Origin: Pirellulaceae bacterium | Lineage (GTDB): Bacteria; Planctomycetota; Planctomycetia; Pirellulales; Pirellulaceae | Direction of reading: 5' to 3' | Assembly: GCA_030744095.1 (NCBI GenBank) | Contig: JASLRF010000516.1 | Location: forward strand, 1-6,044 | Length of the DNA stretch: 6,044 nt | Part shown: positions 5,767-6,044 of the stretch, one piece after another | How positions within the stretch are numbered: the stretch's first letter is position 1 | How the letters are laid out: each line of letters starts with the position of its first letter | Made by a program: the position numbers and the translations under genes | The notes under the pieces: generated by a model | What the model was told of the DNA's origin: nothing | What the model saw: the letters and a program-made list of their open reading frames with translations, nothing else | The model's database searches: none

Positions 5767-6044
5767 TTGTTTTCGCATCGCGACGACGATTTCTGGTGAC
5801 GCGAGGCCCTTGGTCTGATTGACCAGGTGCACGAAGTTGTCTGCCAGGATCTCGTCAGGATGGATGATGTAGCCCGTGTTTTTCCCAATCTGGTCGTGAA
5901 ACGAAGTCGTTGACTTTGGGTCGAGCAACTGAGGCTGGCCATCGAAAAGCACCGGCTGCCATCGGTTTCCAACGGGTTCGACTGCCATCAAGCGGAACGT
6001 AAGGTAGTCGAAAAACGTCCCGCCACGCTTCACGTCGTAGGCTT
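5755..6044 (-). CDS. C-terminal part of a conserved-looking hypothetical protein (5' end outside window)
   Basis: The minus-strand frame is open from the right window edge to a TAA at 5757-5755, giving about 96 codons (first full codon at 6042-6040, reading AYDV). The GTG at 6033 lies inside this open frame, and AYDV before it reads on naturally, so I treat the gene as partial and not as a 92-residue protein. Visible motifs are RGGTFFDYLTFRLMAVEPVG, LFDGQPQLLDP, and GKNTGYIIHPDEILADNFVH near the end. The soluble alpha/beta composition shows no membrane segment. I do not recognise the family. The HPDEILADNF segment resembles the third-ligand helix seen after HExxH in some zinc metallopeptidases, but any HExxH would lie outside the window, so this is only a hint. 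The gene converges on the secretin with a 9-bp gap and probably belongs to another function. Confidence 0.8.
   Translation of the reverse strand, partial: AYDVKRGGTFFDYLTFRLMAVEPVGNRWQPVLFDGQPQLLDPKSTTSFHDQIGKNTGYIIHPDEILADNFVHLVNQTKGLASPEIVVAMRKQLAR

Noticed and set aside
5739..5972. 77-codon minus-strand frame overlapping the convergent gene
   Set aside because: The other minus-strand frame reads on past the window edge with natural protein composition, while this one is Ser/Arg/Thr-rich and overlaps the secretin stop.

Overview
The window looks like part of a bacterial chromosome from the Planctomycetota, probably a Pirellula/Rhodopirellula-like member of the Pirellulales. The evidence is the gene style: a very long secretin with a large Pro/Ser-rich and TPR-like N-terminal extension, next to a low-complexity Gly/Met-rich protein with blocks of a kind I recall from planctomycete pilus/secretion loci. 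Base composition is moderate (mid-50s % GC by eye). The assignment comes from remembered family resemblance, not from a search.

Layout. (1) Positions 2-2146, plus strand: the 3' part of a gene whose reading frame is open to the left edge, so its N-terminus is missing. It has a Lys/Arg tract, three Gly-rich islands built on 15-bp (5-residue) units, two ordinary globular blocks and an Arg-Gly tail. (2) Positions 2147-2481: a 335-bp intergenic region with a strong rho-independent terminator (2203-2242), a weak candidate promoter and a clear ribosome binding site. (3) Positions 2482-5745, plus strand: a complete 1087-residue outer-membrane secretin starting with TTG and carrying a Sec signal peptide. 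(4) Positions 5755-6044, minus strand: the 3' end of a convergent gene of unknown function. The two convergent genes are 9 bp apart, and their ends form a 13-position inverted repeat.

How the genes may work together. The secretin would form the outer-membrane channel of a type II secretion or type IV pilus-like machine. The Gly/Met-rich protein lies just upstream on the same strand and may be an envelope partner of that machine, but this rests on position and remembered family context. The terminator between them suggests the secretin is at least partly transcribed on its own. No RNA genes, mobile elements, CRISPR arrays or attachment sites were seen.
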